From: Aradus depressus
Lineage: Eukaryota; Arthropoda; Insecta; Hemiptera; Aradidae
Assembly (NCBI GenBank): GCA_963662175.1
Contig: OY759216.1
Coordinates: 44,347,087 to 44,411,086, forward strand
DNA: 64,000 bases
Reading direction: 5' to 3'
The notes beneath the pieces were generated by a model that saw nothing but the letters and a program-made list of their open reading frames with translations, was not told the origin of the DNA and ran no database searches. Every line of letters begins with the position of its first letter. Within the stretch, counting starts at the first letter, position 1. The position numbers and the translations under genes were made by a program. Shown here one piece after another: positions 1 to 9,745 of the stretch.

Positions 1-137
1 AGGCTCGGGACCATCGCTTAACGTCCCATCCGAAGGACGGCATGCTTAAGTTTATTTTATCTCCCAGATAATGTTTCGAACCCATGAACCTGAGCTCAGA
101 AGGCAAGCACGCATACCACTGAGCTACCGGAGCCCTC
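1..137 (-). mobile_element. tRNA-derived SINE, part, cut by window start
   Basis: Reverse-strand copy of the window's main SINE. Its tRNA-like head (A-box TAGCTCAGTGGTATGCG, B-box GGGTTCGAAAC) ends near position 137 and the body runs off the left edge. A second copy starts about 40 bp away in the opposite orientation, so the two lie head to head. Confidence 0.85.
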
Positions 138-176
138 CAATAATTTATATCTTATGCTTATATATTCTCCATATAG

Positions 177-455
177 CGGGTTCGTATCCCGGCCGAGGCC
201 CTTAGTTTATTTTATCTGGGACGTGAAATAAACTTAAGAACGACGTCCTTCGAATGGGACGTTACGCCATAGTCCCGAGCCTGTATGATGTCAGGTATTC
301 GTTAAAGATCCCTCCCTAGGCGAATGAAAATTTTGGGTAGGCATACTTTAGGACGTCGGGCTCATGTCCACCAGAGTGATGAAAGAGCGCTCTGGTAGTA
401 GGCGATATGACTTTGTAATAAAAGCCCAGACATGAGTCATAATAACGTAACTATA
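177..455 (+). mobile_element. tRNA-derived SINE, 5'-truncated
   Basis: Plus-strand copy that begins at the B-box and keeps the whole body (CGATATGAC, CATGAGTCATAA near the 3' end). The A-box is missing, so it cannot be transcribed from its own polymerase III promoter. Confidence 0.85.
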
Positions 456-573
456 TTTTCCACTTATTTATAATAGCGGGAAGGTATGTAAACGTTCAGA
501 AATTCTGCCTTTTCAACGGAATGACTTGTTTTCCGGATCTGTGAACACGATAACTCCCGATAGAATGTATATA

Positions 574-1358
574 CAGTAGAACTCCTCTAATCCGGCATCC
601 TGTAATCCGGCACGCCCTGTAATCCGGCACTGGTTTTGGTTGGGTTGGGGGGAGGTTGGCACTCGGTCTAGCTCGAAAGTTTTCGGTAGCTCCCACAACG
701 TTGGTTGCGCAATTTGACTGTACTTTGTCCCTTTGTACCAAAGGCTGATCAGTTAGACTCAGCTTTGTACAAATGGTTCACGGCAAAAAGAATTGAAGGG
801 AAACCTGTTACTGGCCCTTTATTAACTGAGAAAGCAAGGCAATTCCAATCTGATTTGAATATTCCCGAGAGTGAACGTCAAGTTGTCCCAAGGCTGGTTA
901 AGATGTTTTAAATCGAGGCACGGTATACCAAAACTTGATGTTTGCGGTGAACTCAGATCGCCTGTCAGATCTACAATGCTGACGAAACTGGTCTTCTTTG
1001 ACGTTGCCTTCCAACAGCTACATTACCTGGCAGCGATGAAAAAGAGGCTAAAGATTTCAAGAAGAATAAGGATAGACTTACTGTCTGATAGACATTTGTA
1101 CATATTTATGTAGTGATAATTTATTCTGCTTGAGCTCCACACTATTTTCTATTATACATATGTACATTAAACTATGAGCAAATGTGAACACTTATGTGTT
1201 TTACTGTGTTTTTAATAGTTAAGTTGAATTTTTTATTAGTTAATAAGTGCTTTTTGAGAACACATCGTGTTAATGTTATTTAACGTCCTGTAATCCGACA
1301 AATCCTATAATCCGGCATGGGTCAGGTCTCGAACATGCCGGATTAGAGGAGTTCTACT
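574..1358 (+). mobile_element. Tigger/pogo-like DNA transposon, internally deleted
   Basis: The ends are inverted repeats: CAGTAGAACTCCTCTAATCC at 574 and its complement ending at 1358. TA precedes the left end, as expected for Tc1/mariner/pogo insertion, and AT follows the right end, where the terminal base appears changed. The element is about 785 bp and holds a broken transposase (see the pseudogene inside), so it is non-autonomous. Confidence 0.8.
742..1096 (+). pseudogene. Tigger-type transposase relic (CENP-B-like DNA-binding part)
   Basis: Two overlapping frames give a broken transposase. The first reads LDSALYKWFTAKRIEGKPV and KARQFQSDLN, typical of the CENP-B/Tc5 helix-turn-helix domain. 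The second, from about 871, reads SQGWLRCFKSRHGI and continues in shifted frames through a motif close to NADETGLLWR, which normally begins the DDE catalytic core. At least two frameshifts and a truncated catalytic domain make it inactive. The family match is from memory of Tigger/jerky proteins. Confidence 0.7.
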
Positions 1359-1738
1359 ATTAATTTTCAGCCAAATCGGCCAAAGGGAAGGGGGGTTAAG
1401 GGAGGAGGCTTAACACAAAAACTGTAATAACTGCCGTTGTAATGAATGCATTGACGTGAAATTTCATATGTAAATTCAAAACCCCATAAGGACGACATAG
1501 CTTAATTTTCAGTTGATTCAGGCGAAGAGAAAAGGGACAAAAAGACTTATAACTCCCGATGTAGGGAATATATACATATAATTTAGTATGAGGATTTAGG
1601 ATCCTGTTGAATATTAGCGCAAAGGTTTATGCTTTTGGAGGGGGAGCGAAAAGTTAAGTGATTAATTCGATCTGGGGAAGTACATTGCAGGCGATTCACC
1701 GGCAACTTTTATTGTTATATATTCTGGTTGAACGTGGG

Positions 1739-2393
1739 GCGCATTGAAAGCTGGCTAGAGCGTCTGTTGTGCCAATTACAGGACCACCTTCAACCCTATT
1801 GTTCTATATTCATTTTATAGGACCAACCGTAACAAGCCCTCCAGTTAGGTCTCTCTCTCACTCTCTCTGGTATGTTTATCGTAGCCAACTCCTTCTCTAT
1901 AAACCTAATAAACAGACACAGAACACAACCAGTTTTCTTCCAATCATACTTTATTACATTCTCAGTACAAATACACAAAGCCACACTAGTCAGTTATAAA
2001 GTTGAAAATGACAAACAAACCTATACTTAGTCCAGTTTTCTTATTAGGGAATTCTATTTATGTATGAAATAGTCTCATTTGTTCTATATACGAGTATCCA
2101 ACCTTCATTCTCTTGTATGATCTAATGAATGTTTTGATGAAATCAACCTTCTCTTGGTTGCCAGATAAATAATGTTATGTGCCAACTATAGCTCCACTAT
2201 CTACTGTGTAAAACGTTTTAGTGTGAACCTAAATAGATATAAGTACAGAGACAGACAAAAAAATATACTTTTTTAAGTAACGGTTGATGTGAACCAGCTT
2301 CTAATTGTCTTATTTAGTTGTTATCTTGTTTCCTTTCTCTTTTCTACATTTATTATTATTATTATTTTTCTACTCATATTTATTTATTTATTT
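1739..2393. other. AT-rich spacer, no gene seen
   Basis: Only short open frames without recognisable domains. The sequence is low-complexity, with TTATTATTATTATT and TATTTATTTATTTA tracts from about 2350. Confidence 0.5.
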
Positions 2394-2990
2394 CATTCTA
2401 CATTTCGCACATTGTGACATAATGAAGGGACGTAAGAACGTCCCAATATGTCGTGTTCGATACTTGCGGAGAAGTTATAAAAACATATATTAAATTTAAA
2501 TAAATTATAAAATGTCTACTGCATTTATTAATATTATTATTTTCGCACTCATATTTTCCAGTATTTATTTATTCATTTGATTCTATTTTTTAGTAGTTAT
2601 GTTAGATTCTAAGAGTTAATATGTTTATGTATCAAATTTATAAGCTATCTTAATGTATACATTCTTATGATGTATCATATTACCATGTTACTCTTTTCTA
2701 CATTTCGCACATTGTGACATAATGAAGGGACGTAAGAACGTCCCAAAATGTCGTGTTTGATACTTGCGGAGAAGTTATAAAAACATGTAGGTATTAAATT
2801 TAAATAAATTATAAAATGTCTACTGTATTTATTAATATTATTATTTTTTTTACTCATATTTTCCAGTATTTATTATATATTGCATATTATGTATGTTGTT
2901 AGTTTCTAAGAGTTAATATATGTTTATGTATCAAATTGATAAGCTATCTTAATTAATACATTCTTAGGACGTATCTTATTACCATGTTAC
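2394..2990 (+). repeat. tandem pair of 300-bp repeats with degenerate hammerhead-like cores
   Basis: Two direct copies, about 2394-2691 and 2694-2990, are in register at exactly 300 bp. Each carries TTTCGCACATTGTGACATAA and then a strong hairpin GGGACGTAAGAACGTCCC at the place where a hammerhead's helix II would be. The flanking core bases are degenerate (ATAATGA instead of CTGATGA; AAAAT or AATAT instead of GAAAC). Better-preserved relatives lie at 7362-7690 and 15440-15845. The tandem arrangement recalls retrozymes. Confidence 0.6.
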
Positions 2991-3920
2991 GGTTTAACGG
3001 AAATACGAATTACTAATGTTGCACTTCTAGACCCCCTCTAACTACACGGTTTTCCAAGAATCAGCACCTCCTCAAGAGAGTAGGTAGTTAAATATTAGCG
3101 AGGGGCAGTTATATGGGCCTTTAGGCTTGGGATAACACGGATACAAAAGCAGGTCCTTACAGAGAACTGAAAAATCCTGTTTATTTGTCAGTGTTTTAAA
3201 TAATTCGTAAAAATAACGAAATCATTGATCCAAACATGACGGAGGGTTATGTTCTGTAGGAACCTACAATGTTGCTACATAATCCACACGGGGAAAAGAA
3301 TTAAGAAAAAAAATATTAAATTTATTATTTATGGTATGATACCTTTAAGAAAAGTTTCATATCGGTTGGCTACGATCGCAAGTCAATTGCAGTTTAATCT
3401 GCAATAAATCAGAGCTGAGAGAGGCCGGTTTCAGTAATATCCATTTCTCCCCTTTACCGGACCGCTGTACGTTATTGAGTACCGAGAGTTGAAAGTTGTC
3501 CTGGGTCCGGTCACTCGCTTCCATAGCTTGATTTTAACAACGTGATTGTCACAGTTCTATTGGTTCTAGGAAACTTTCTCACAATCACACGTTTTCACTC
3601 GAATCTAATTTTAATTTATATATAGGTATTTCCTTAAGACAAAAAATATCTAATATATGATAGTAAGATGTGGGATGAAAGAATTTAAATATGTTGTCTT
3701 GCCACTGTTTTGTTTACTTCCAGAATCGGGTTACATTGGAACTGCATCATCATCAGTGATACATCTATGAATATCTATACACAAACATTATATAGGAATC
3801 GCGATAATCTTCACAAGAAAAAGAACTCCCTTCTGCTTGGCGTGAAGGGTTGGCCCAGACTAGGAAAAGTAACCATCCTGAAGTAGATATATTGTAGATA
3901 GTTGTCATATTACATGTTAC
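2991..3920. other. non-coding stretch, no element recognised
   Basis: No open frame longer than 82 codons and no domain match. It looks like old, diverged repeat sequence. Confidence 0.4.
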
Positions 3921-4180
3921 AGTTAGTAAGTTATTGTGACTGCATAACTGGGCTTCAACTAGATCATATCGCCTACTAACAAAGCGCTCATTCGTCGCTC
4001 TGGTGAACATGAGCCCGATTGTACTATGGGAGTCCTAAATTTTTATTCACCTAACATTGTACAGGCTCGGGACCATCGCATAACGTCCCACTCGAAGGAT
4101 GACTTGCTCAAGGTTTTTTCACCTCCCAGATGAGCCTCAGCTGGGTTACGAACCCGCGATCTTGAACTCAGTGCCCTAAC
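3921..4180 (-). mobile_element. tRNA-derived SINE, diverged
   Basis: Reverse copy with body motifs (GAGCCCGATTGTACTATGGG, GGCTCGGGACCATCGC) and a B-box remnant (GGGTTACGAACCCGCGATC) near 4150. The A-box end is lost. Confidence 0.8.
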
Positions 4181-4348
4181 TGATTAGATTTTGGCGAAAA
4201 TCAGATGAAAAGGAAGACAACTTAACTTAAGGAGTCTAACTGCATTCGAAATCGCAAATATCGTTTAACAATTTGGCTTAAATAAAAAAAAAAAAATGGT
4301 TTAAACAAAACTATTAGAGACAAATATAACAAAAAAAATGTTTTCTTA
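4181..4348. repeat. family S fragment
   Basis: The segment CGAAAATCAGATGAAAAGG followed by AAGACAACTT matches the S repeat at 12.5 kb. Confidence 0.4.
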
Positions 4349-4555
4349 ATTGTTGGTTAATTCCGGTATTTCTTCCAGAGGTGTCTTCTTATTCTTTTCT
4401 CCGACAATATTTCGGGACTCTTACAAGTCCCTTCATCCGGTCACCTCATAGGTTCATAGTGACAGGAAGGAAGGGACTTGTAAGAGTCCCGAAATATTGT
4501 CAGAAAAAAGAATAAGAAGACACCTCTGGAAGAAATGCCGGAATTAACCAACAAT
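4349..4555. repeat. large palindrome containing the GGGACTTGTAAGAGTCCC hairpin
   Basis: ATTGTTGGTTAATTCCGG at 4349 is mirrored by its complement ending at 4555; the arms are about 95 bp. Each arm contains a smaller hairpin (GGGACTTGTAAGAGTCCC) followed by GAAATATTGTC, the layout of a hammerhead helix II plus GAAA, but CTGANGA is altered (CGGATGA in one arm). Related to the palindrome at 39.03-39.27 kb. Confidence 0.65.
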
Positions 4556-4989
4556 GTAACATCCCAGAGAAGTTTAAGAAACACATTGTTTTCTAAAATA
4601 GTATTTTTGTCGAAAAAGCTGCTTAATTTCTGCGAAAACGGGAAGTAATATCAAAAATTTTGTTTTTGCCAAAAAGGTTCTTTATGAGAAAAGAGAGTTG
4701 AAACTCCCAAATTTTTGAAAATACACAAGTGGAGTGTCTAAAAAAATGGTGCATCGAATAGAGTAAGAAACAATTTTTTTATAAATATTTTTAAAAACAA
4801 ATCAATTTTGCCACTATATTGTGTACGCACATTGCACTTGGAAACTATTTGTCCTTAAAAAGTGTCAATTCACCAATATATATAATCTTCACGAATACAT
4901 CTAACAAAAAATAAGTTTTATCAAAATTAGTTTCTGGGATAAGCGACATAATATGTCGTAAGATTGGCAAAAATGAAATATCAATTATA

Positions 4990-5215
4990 TGTTTAATGGG
5001 GTTCTGCCAAGGCATCCAATCCCTTTAATCCAAAATCCTTCGTACAGTAGCCAATGCTCCTTACTACGACTCCAACAAAACCCTTCACACTGACCTTAAT
5101 GTACCTTTCTTCACTGAAGTCGCTAAATCCATATATGTATAAAAAATTATTTTCGCTTCTTAGTTCCCACAATAATCCTCCGTGCCCTCCATTCTGCCAT
5201 ACTTCCCCAACGACG
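4990..5215 (+). pseudogene. jockey-type LINE reverse-transcriptase tail, relic
   Basis: Plus-strand translation from 5007 reads SKILRTVANAPYY, then KTLHTDLNVPFFTEVAKS, matching the conserved tail after the reverse-transcriptase domain of jockey-clade LINEs. There is an in-frame stop after the first few residues and a deletion near 5131. Similar debris lies at 36785-36905 and 61427-61681. Confidence 0.65.
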
Positions 5216-5331
5216 GCTTAAGCGTCAGAGAGACCTCCTGAGCAGAAGCAGTGACAGTGATTAGCTATAAACAAGAGAAAAACAGTGATTTCTCCCCTCA
5301 TGACATTTTGACATTGCCATTACCTCTTTAT

Positions 5332-5400
5332 TAGCACATTTGCTTGTTGTATTTATTTGTATACATTGTATACAAATAAATACAACAAGCAAATGTGCTA
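5332..5400. repeat. perfect 34-bp palindrome
   Basis: Arms 5332-5365 and 5367-5400 are exact complements with a 1-base centre. An AT microsatellite follows. Confidence 0.9.
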
Positions 5401-5514
5401 TGTATATATATATATATGTATACTATACAGTTGTAAATAGCTATTTGTAAAAATAAAAATAAAAAAAATAAAATGTTTAAAATGACAAAGTATAGCTGAA
5501 GCAGCTGTCGATAA

Positions 5515-5590
5515 AAACCGCCAGAGCGAAAACTTAAACTTTTATTCGTGCAGGGGAAGTACACTGGCGGTGATTCACTGATAACTTTTT
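5515..5590 (-). repeat. family R fragment (terminal part)
   Basis: Contains GGGGAAGTACACTGGCGGTG then ATTCACTG, the characteristic end of R in reverse orientation. Confidence 0.6.
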
Positions 5591-6281
5591 AGTTTTACCA
5601 AAAGTAAAAAATAAAATGTTTAGACTTGGGGATACTTGAAAAGTCAAATTTGGATATGCCAGAAGAGTGAGTGACTAAAGTTTCCGATTAGTCATAAATT
5701 TAAATTCATGGAAGACGAAGAGTGCGTCATAGGTGACTGTTTGGATCACCTGTCTGGGGATTAGAGCCTCTAAACTTATCCTAATTCCATATTATAGTCT
5801 AATTAGGTAGTTTCCTAACATATAATCACTTCTTCGTACTGAAATTTACCATGAGTTTTTTCATATATGTATATGTTGTTTTTTTTTTCTATTTTTTAGT
5901 TCCGTGATGGCAGTGTGTAAGCTCGGAGTTATGGTTTTACAATAATAAGTGTGTTTTAAGTGAAAATTACTGTTATAAAACGTCATTAAACATTCAGCGT
6001 GTATTCATTAGAACATTAGTGTAAATGCATGAAATATGTATCTCAATTGGTTCGGGAGCAAACGGATCCCAAACGTAATAATATATTATGAAGAAGTCTC
6101 AATAAGCTTAACAAATAAATAAATAAAACCTGTATTTCACAATAAAAAAATTAAATCGGCATAGATTTTAATTTTGAATTTTAAAAAAATTATAATTTCC
6201 TTTCTGTGTGATTATGAGCATGAATATTCAAATATATTGACATACAATTTTATATGAGTGTACCAGAACATCATAAGAACG
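5591..6281. other. AT-rich stretch, no gene seen
   Basis: No supported coding sequence or element. Confidence 0.4.
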
Positions 6282-6450
6282 ACACCTATTGATTGTCAGC
6301 GAAATCAGCCAAAGGGAAAGGGGGAATTAAGGGAGGGACTTAACACAATAACGGCATAAGGGCGACACCTAACAATTTTCAACTGGCTAAAGGGAAGGAG
6401 GGGAACAGGATACGCCAAAATCTATAACATTTCAAGGTATTTAATAAAAA
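6282..6450 (-). repeat. family R fragment
   Basis: Motifs CAGCGAAATCAGCCAAAGGG and ACTTAACACAATAAC place this in family R, reverse orientation. Confidence 0.6.
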
Positions 6451-6475
6451 TATTTATATCTCCTTCACAATAAAT

Positions 6476-6810
6476 TAGTTAGTTATTATGTCTCATGCCC
6501 GGGCTTCAACTACGAGGTCATATCGCCTATTACCAGAGCGCTCTTTCATCACTCTGGTGGACATGAGCCCGACTCTACTACGGGAGTCCTAAATTTTGCC
6601 TACCCTAAATTTTTATTCACCTAGGGCAGGGGTCTTTAACGAGTACGTGACATCGTACAGGCTCGGGACCATTGCTTAACGTCCCATCCGAAAGACGGCA
6701 TGCTTAAGTTTATTTTATCTCCCAGATAAAATAAGCTAAGAGCCTCGGTCGGGTTTCGAACCCACGTTCTTGAGCTCAGAAGGCAAGCACACATACCACT
6801 GAACTACCGG
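6476..6810 (-). mobile_element. tRNA-derived SINE, nearly complete
   Basis: Reverse copy containing the whole body and a tRNA-like head (B-box GGGTTTCGAACCCACG, A-box region CATACCACTGAACTACCGG). It starts with AGTTAGTTATTATGTCTCATG instead of the CCTAA-rich tail seen in other copies, suggesting a sub-family with a different 3' end. Confidence 0.85.
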
Positions 6811-7361
6811 CTTAGGATTGTATATATGTAGTTGCAGTACTCGATATAAAATCTTTATGACAGTAGATAATACATTAAAAAAAAAAAAAAATAGAAAACA
6901 ATAATGATCTTTAGAAAAAATTTAATTATTTTCCCTTTGAAGAATACTAGTCATGATTATACAGGAAGACTTTCGAATAACTAAACATTGATCCTCTCTA
7001 AAAATAAAACTCATAAAGGAATAAAGTTATTTAATGCACTTCACCACTTCTTGTAGATACAATAAATAAAAAATTAAATTAAATTAAGAATGTTTATGTT
7101 AGAGAAAAAAAATGTCTATTCGGAAACGGAAGTTTCTTCTCATTGTTCAAAAAGGAATAAATATCATAATTTTAAAAAAAATAATGTAGTATATAAAAGC
7201 TTTCATTTTTATTATCTCGACAGAGGTTTCAGATATCCACCAATATACTTTAATTTCTATCACAATTATTTTCATTTAATATTTTTATTATCAATTTATT
7301 CAGTTACATACAATCCACTTTACTGACATTTGTTAATATATATATATATATATATTTTAAA

Positions 7362-7528
7362 TATACATTTCGCTCTTTATGACCTGAGGAAGGGACCCGT
7401 GATCGCACCGAAATGTCGTCATGAAAGAAATTTATCTACAGAATATTAAATATTTATAATATAAATAGAACCTATTCTATTAGGAATTTGATATTCCTGT
7501 ATCTTCTATTATTATTTTTTTTTTTAAA

Positions 7529-7567
<39 letters not shown>

Positions 7568-7690
7568 CATCTCATATGTTTGTATTCTAAGTTATAATAT
7601 CGGTTGATGTGTATATTTTGATGTACCTACGAAATTATATGACGTATCCAATTACCATGTTATGAACTTCTAAGTTGAGGAACGCGGACA
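7362..7690 (+). repeat. repeat with hammerhead-like core
   Basis: CTGAGGA at 7384-7390 and CCGAAATGTCGTC at 7409-7421 bracket a weak stem. GAAAT-GTC-GTC fits the tiny helix III plus GTC cleavage triplet known from minimal hammerheads. Helix II is degraded. The downstream sequence (TACGAAATTATATGACGTAT, CCAATTACCATGTTATG) matches the 3' part of the repeats at 2.4-3.0 and 15.5 kb. Confidence 0.5.
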
Positions 7691-7726
7691 TATTGTGGAA
7701 TTTGTAATAAATAAATAAAACAAATT

Positions 7727-7793
7727 TATTTTTTGAAATATTGTCTATTCCACTAAAGATATTTGGTGGAATAGACAATATTTCAAAAAATAA
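7727..7793. repeat. short palindrome (arms of the fold-back family)
   Basis: TTTTTTGAAATATTGTCTAT plus TCCAC is mirrored about a short centre. The same terminal motif (GAAATATTGTCTAT) bounds fold-back elements near 13.7, 25.6, 26.9 and 43.9 kb, so this is a minimal copy lacking the internal core. Confidence 0.6.
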
Positions 7794-8284
7794 GTGTGTT
7801 TTATTTATTTACCATGTTATGGTTATGGAAATAAATATTATTATTATTAATATCGGTTAAACTGGAAAAATAAAAATAATGGCCATTTTAGTATAAGGAA
7901 GGAGAGATGATGAGTGTTTATTAGAGGCTCCTCATAGCGTGTGATGATTCAGAGGATGAAATGAGGAGAGACTGCCTGGAGCGAACACAAGAGCAAATCT
8001 ACATTAAATTGTACTGGCTGGTAGGAGACTGTGCCAAATTGGAGTGAGTCAGGGGATGATGTCAGAGCCAACAAGAGGCTGCAGTCAGACGGAACTCTAA
8101 AATATACAGGAGACCAAACTCATAACAACAAGGAAACGGGAGATGTGAGTCAAGAATGAGTCGTGACACGTGTCACTAAGTGGAAGCAAAACAAATGGTA
8201 ACATAAGATGGAGTAGACATGGAGACAACCTCCTGGTCCTCTCTGCACAACTGGAGTACACAAAGTTGATGAGACAAAGGAGAA

Positions 8285-9440
8285 AATGTCGGTGAATCAC
8301 TGGCCATGTACTTCCACAGCGCAACAATTAATCAATTACGTTTTCGTCCTTACTCAAAACCAATCGACTTGGATCCAAAAATCAATATGAGCTTCTGATT
8401 CCTCATAATATATTTTGTGTCTATAAATTCAATACATCGGCAGTTATTAGAGTTTTTGTGTTATGCCCCCCCCCCCCCCCCCCCCCCCCCAACCTCTTCC
8501 CTTTGACTGGTTTGGCTGAAAATCAATAATCAAAAATAGATGAAGTCGTTATGGGAGTTCTAAATACACATATAACATTTCTTGACGATACATTCATTCC
8601 ATCGTTTCGCTCTCCCCAAAACCCATTGACAGTTTGGACCAGAGATGGGCATAATCATAATCAATGATTAAGATTACGATTACAATTTAAAAAATTGGGT
8701 GATTACTCGATTACACGATTGTAATCGAGTAATCATGGAATCATAATCATGAAATCACAATGTACACATAATTACACATCATCGCCTTCGATTTCCTTTC
8801 ATTTTAAATTGTTTTGTTTTTTACACTAATAAGTAATTTTTTTTAAGTTTATTACGTAACCGAAGTGCTATTACCATTTTTTACAATTTGGTACCCACGA
8901 ATCCCCTGATTACAGTAATTGTGATTACATGATTACTTGATTATGATTGCATGATTACTTGATTATGATTGTATGATTACATGATTGCAATCGTAATCAT
9001 GATTTCCTATTACTATTGTAATCATGTTCGTTTTAGCTAGATTCACAGTGCGATAGTAACAAGTATAAAATAGCAATGATGATTAAGTTTTATTTTCTCT
9101 GGTAATCATGTAATCATTGATTACGATTATGCCCATCTCTGGTTTGGGCTAAAAATCAATATTTAACCTGCATAGGGGCTTCTAAATCCTCCCTCATACT
9201 AAATGTTGTTCAATGCATTACATCTGCAGTTTTCAAGTCGAGTCACTGAGCCGCCTTTCTCCTGGTCCACCCCTTCCCTCCTGACAATTTTCGGGAAAAT
9301 AATTGGTACTGTCCTTATGGGGTTTTCAATTTACATATGAAATTTTGAGTCAATACATTATTTTACAGTTTTGTGTTAAGCCCCTTCCTTGAGACCTGCA
9401 AGTGCAAAAGGATTGTCAACCCCCTGGCTCTATTCTGCAT
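8285..9440 (+). repeat. family R repeat, split by a hAT-like MITE
   Basis: Forward copy starting GTCGGTGAATCACTGGCCAT at about 8288 and holding a 25-C run at 8466-8490. It is interrupted at 8640 and resumes after 9149 with GCTAAAAATCAATATTTAAC. Pyrimidine-rich blocks (CCCCTTCCC) alternate with GTGTCGATACATTCATT-like blocks, as in other copies. Confidence 0.7.
8640..9141. mobile_element. hAT-like MITE
   Basis: 502-bp element with terminal inverted repeats CAGAGATGGGCATAATC / GATTATGCCCATCTCTG and flanking 8-bp duplications GTTTGGAC (8632-8639) and GTTTGGGC (9142-9149), one mismatch. The interior is rich in GTAATC/GATTAC words and has no coding frame. An 8-bp duplication and CAG...CTG ends are hAT hallmarks. 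Confidence 0.8.
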
Positions 9441-9657
9441 AAATATGTCTGGGAAAGTAAAAAATAATTACTTAACAAAATCTTGAAATATTTGGTTTTA
9501 TTAATAACTTCATAAACAATTCTTCTTAAAACTATACCGATAAATATTCTACAGGCACCTCTGATTTAGGTAAAAATAAAATTAAGTAACGTTCAACAGA
9601 AATTATGTTGATAATTAAAAAAAAGTAATAATTAATCAATCCAAAATCCGTAATAAA

Positions 9658-9687
9658 TTTATTAATTTTTTAAATAATGTATTTATT
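9658..9687 (-). promoter_or_regulatory. poly(A) signals of the OCIA-domain gene
   Basis: AATAAA on the minus strand at 9682-9687 and 9658-9663, 60-90 bases past the stop codon at 9746-9748. Either could serve as the 3'-end signal. Confidence 0.5.
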
Positions 9688-9745
9688 CGTTATATTATCC
9701 GAAGGCATTTCTATGAAAAAATACTAATAGTGTTTGATTATACCG

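Larger units (their letters stand above)
515..1738 (-). repeat. family R repeat, split by a Tigger insertion
   Basis: Reverse copy of the abundant R repeat. The part at 515-573 (CTGTGAACACGATAACTCCC) continues at 1359 (TTTTCAGCCAAATCGGCCAA) and ends near 1738 (GGGGAAGTACATTGC, then GATTCACC). The sequence between is a DNA transposon, so R was here first. No coding capacity seen. Confidence 0.7.
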
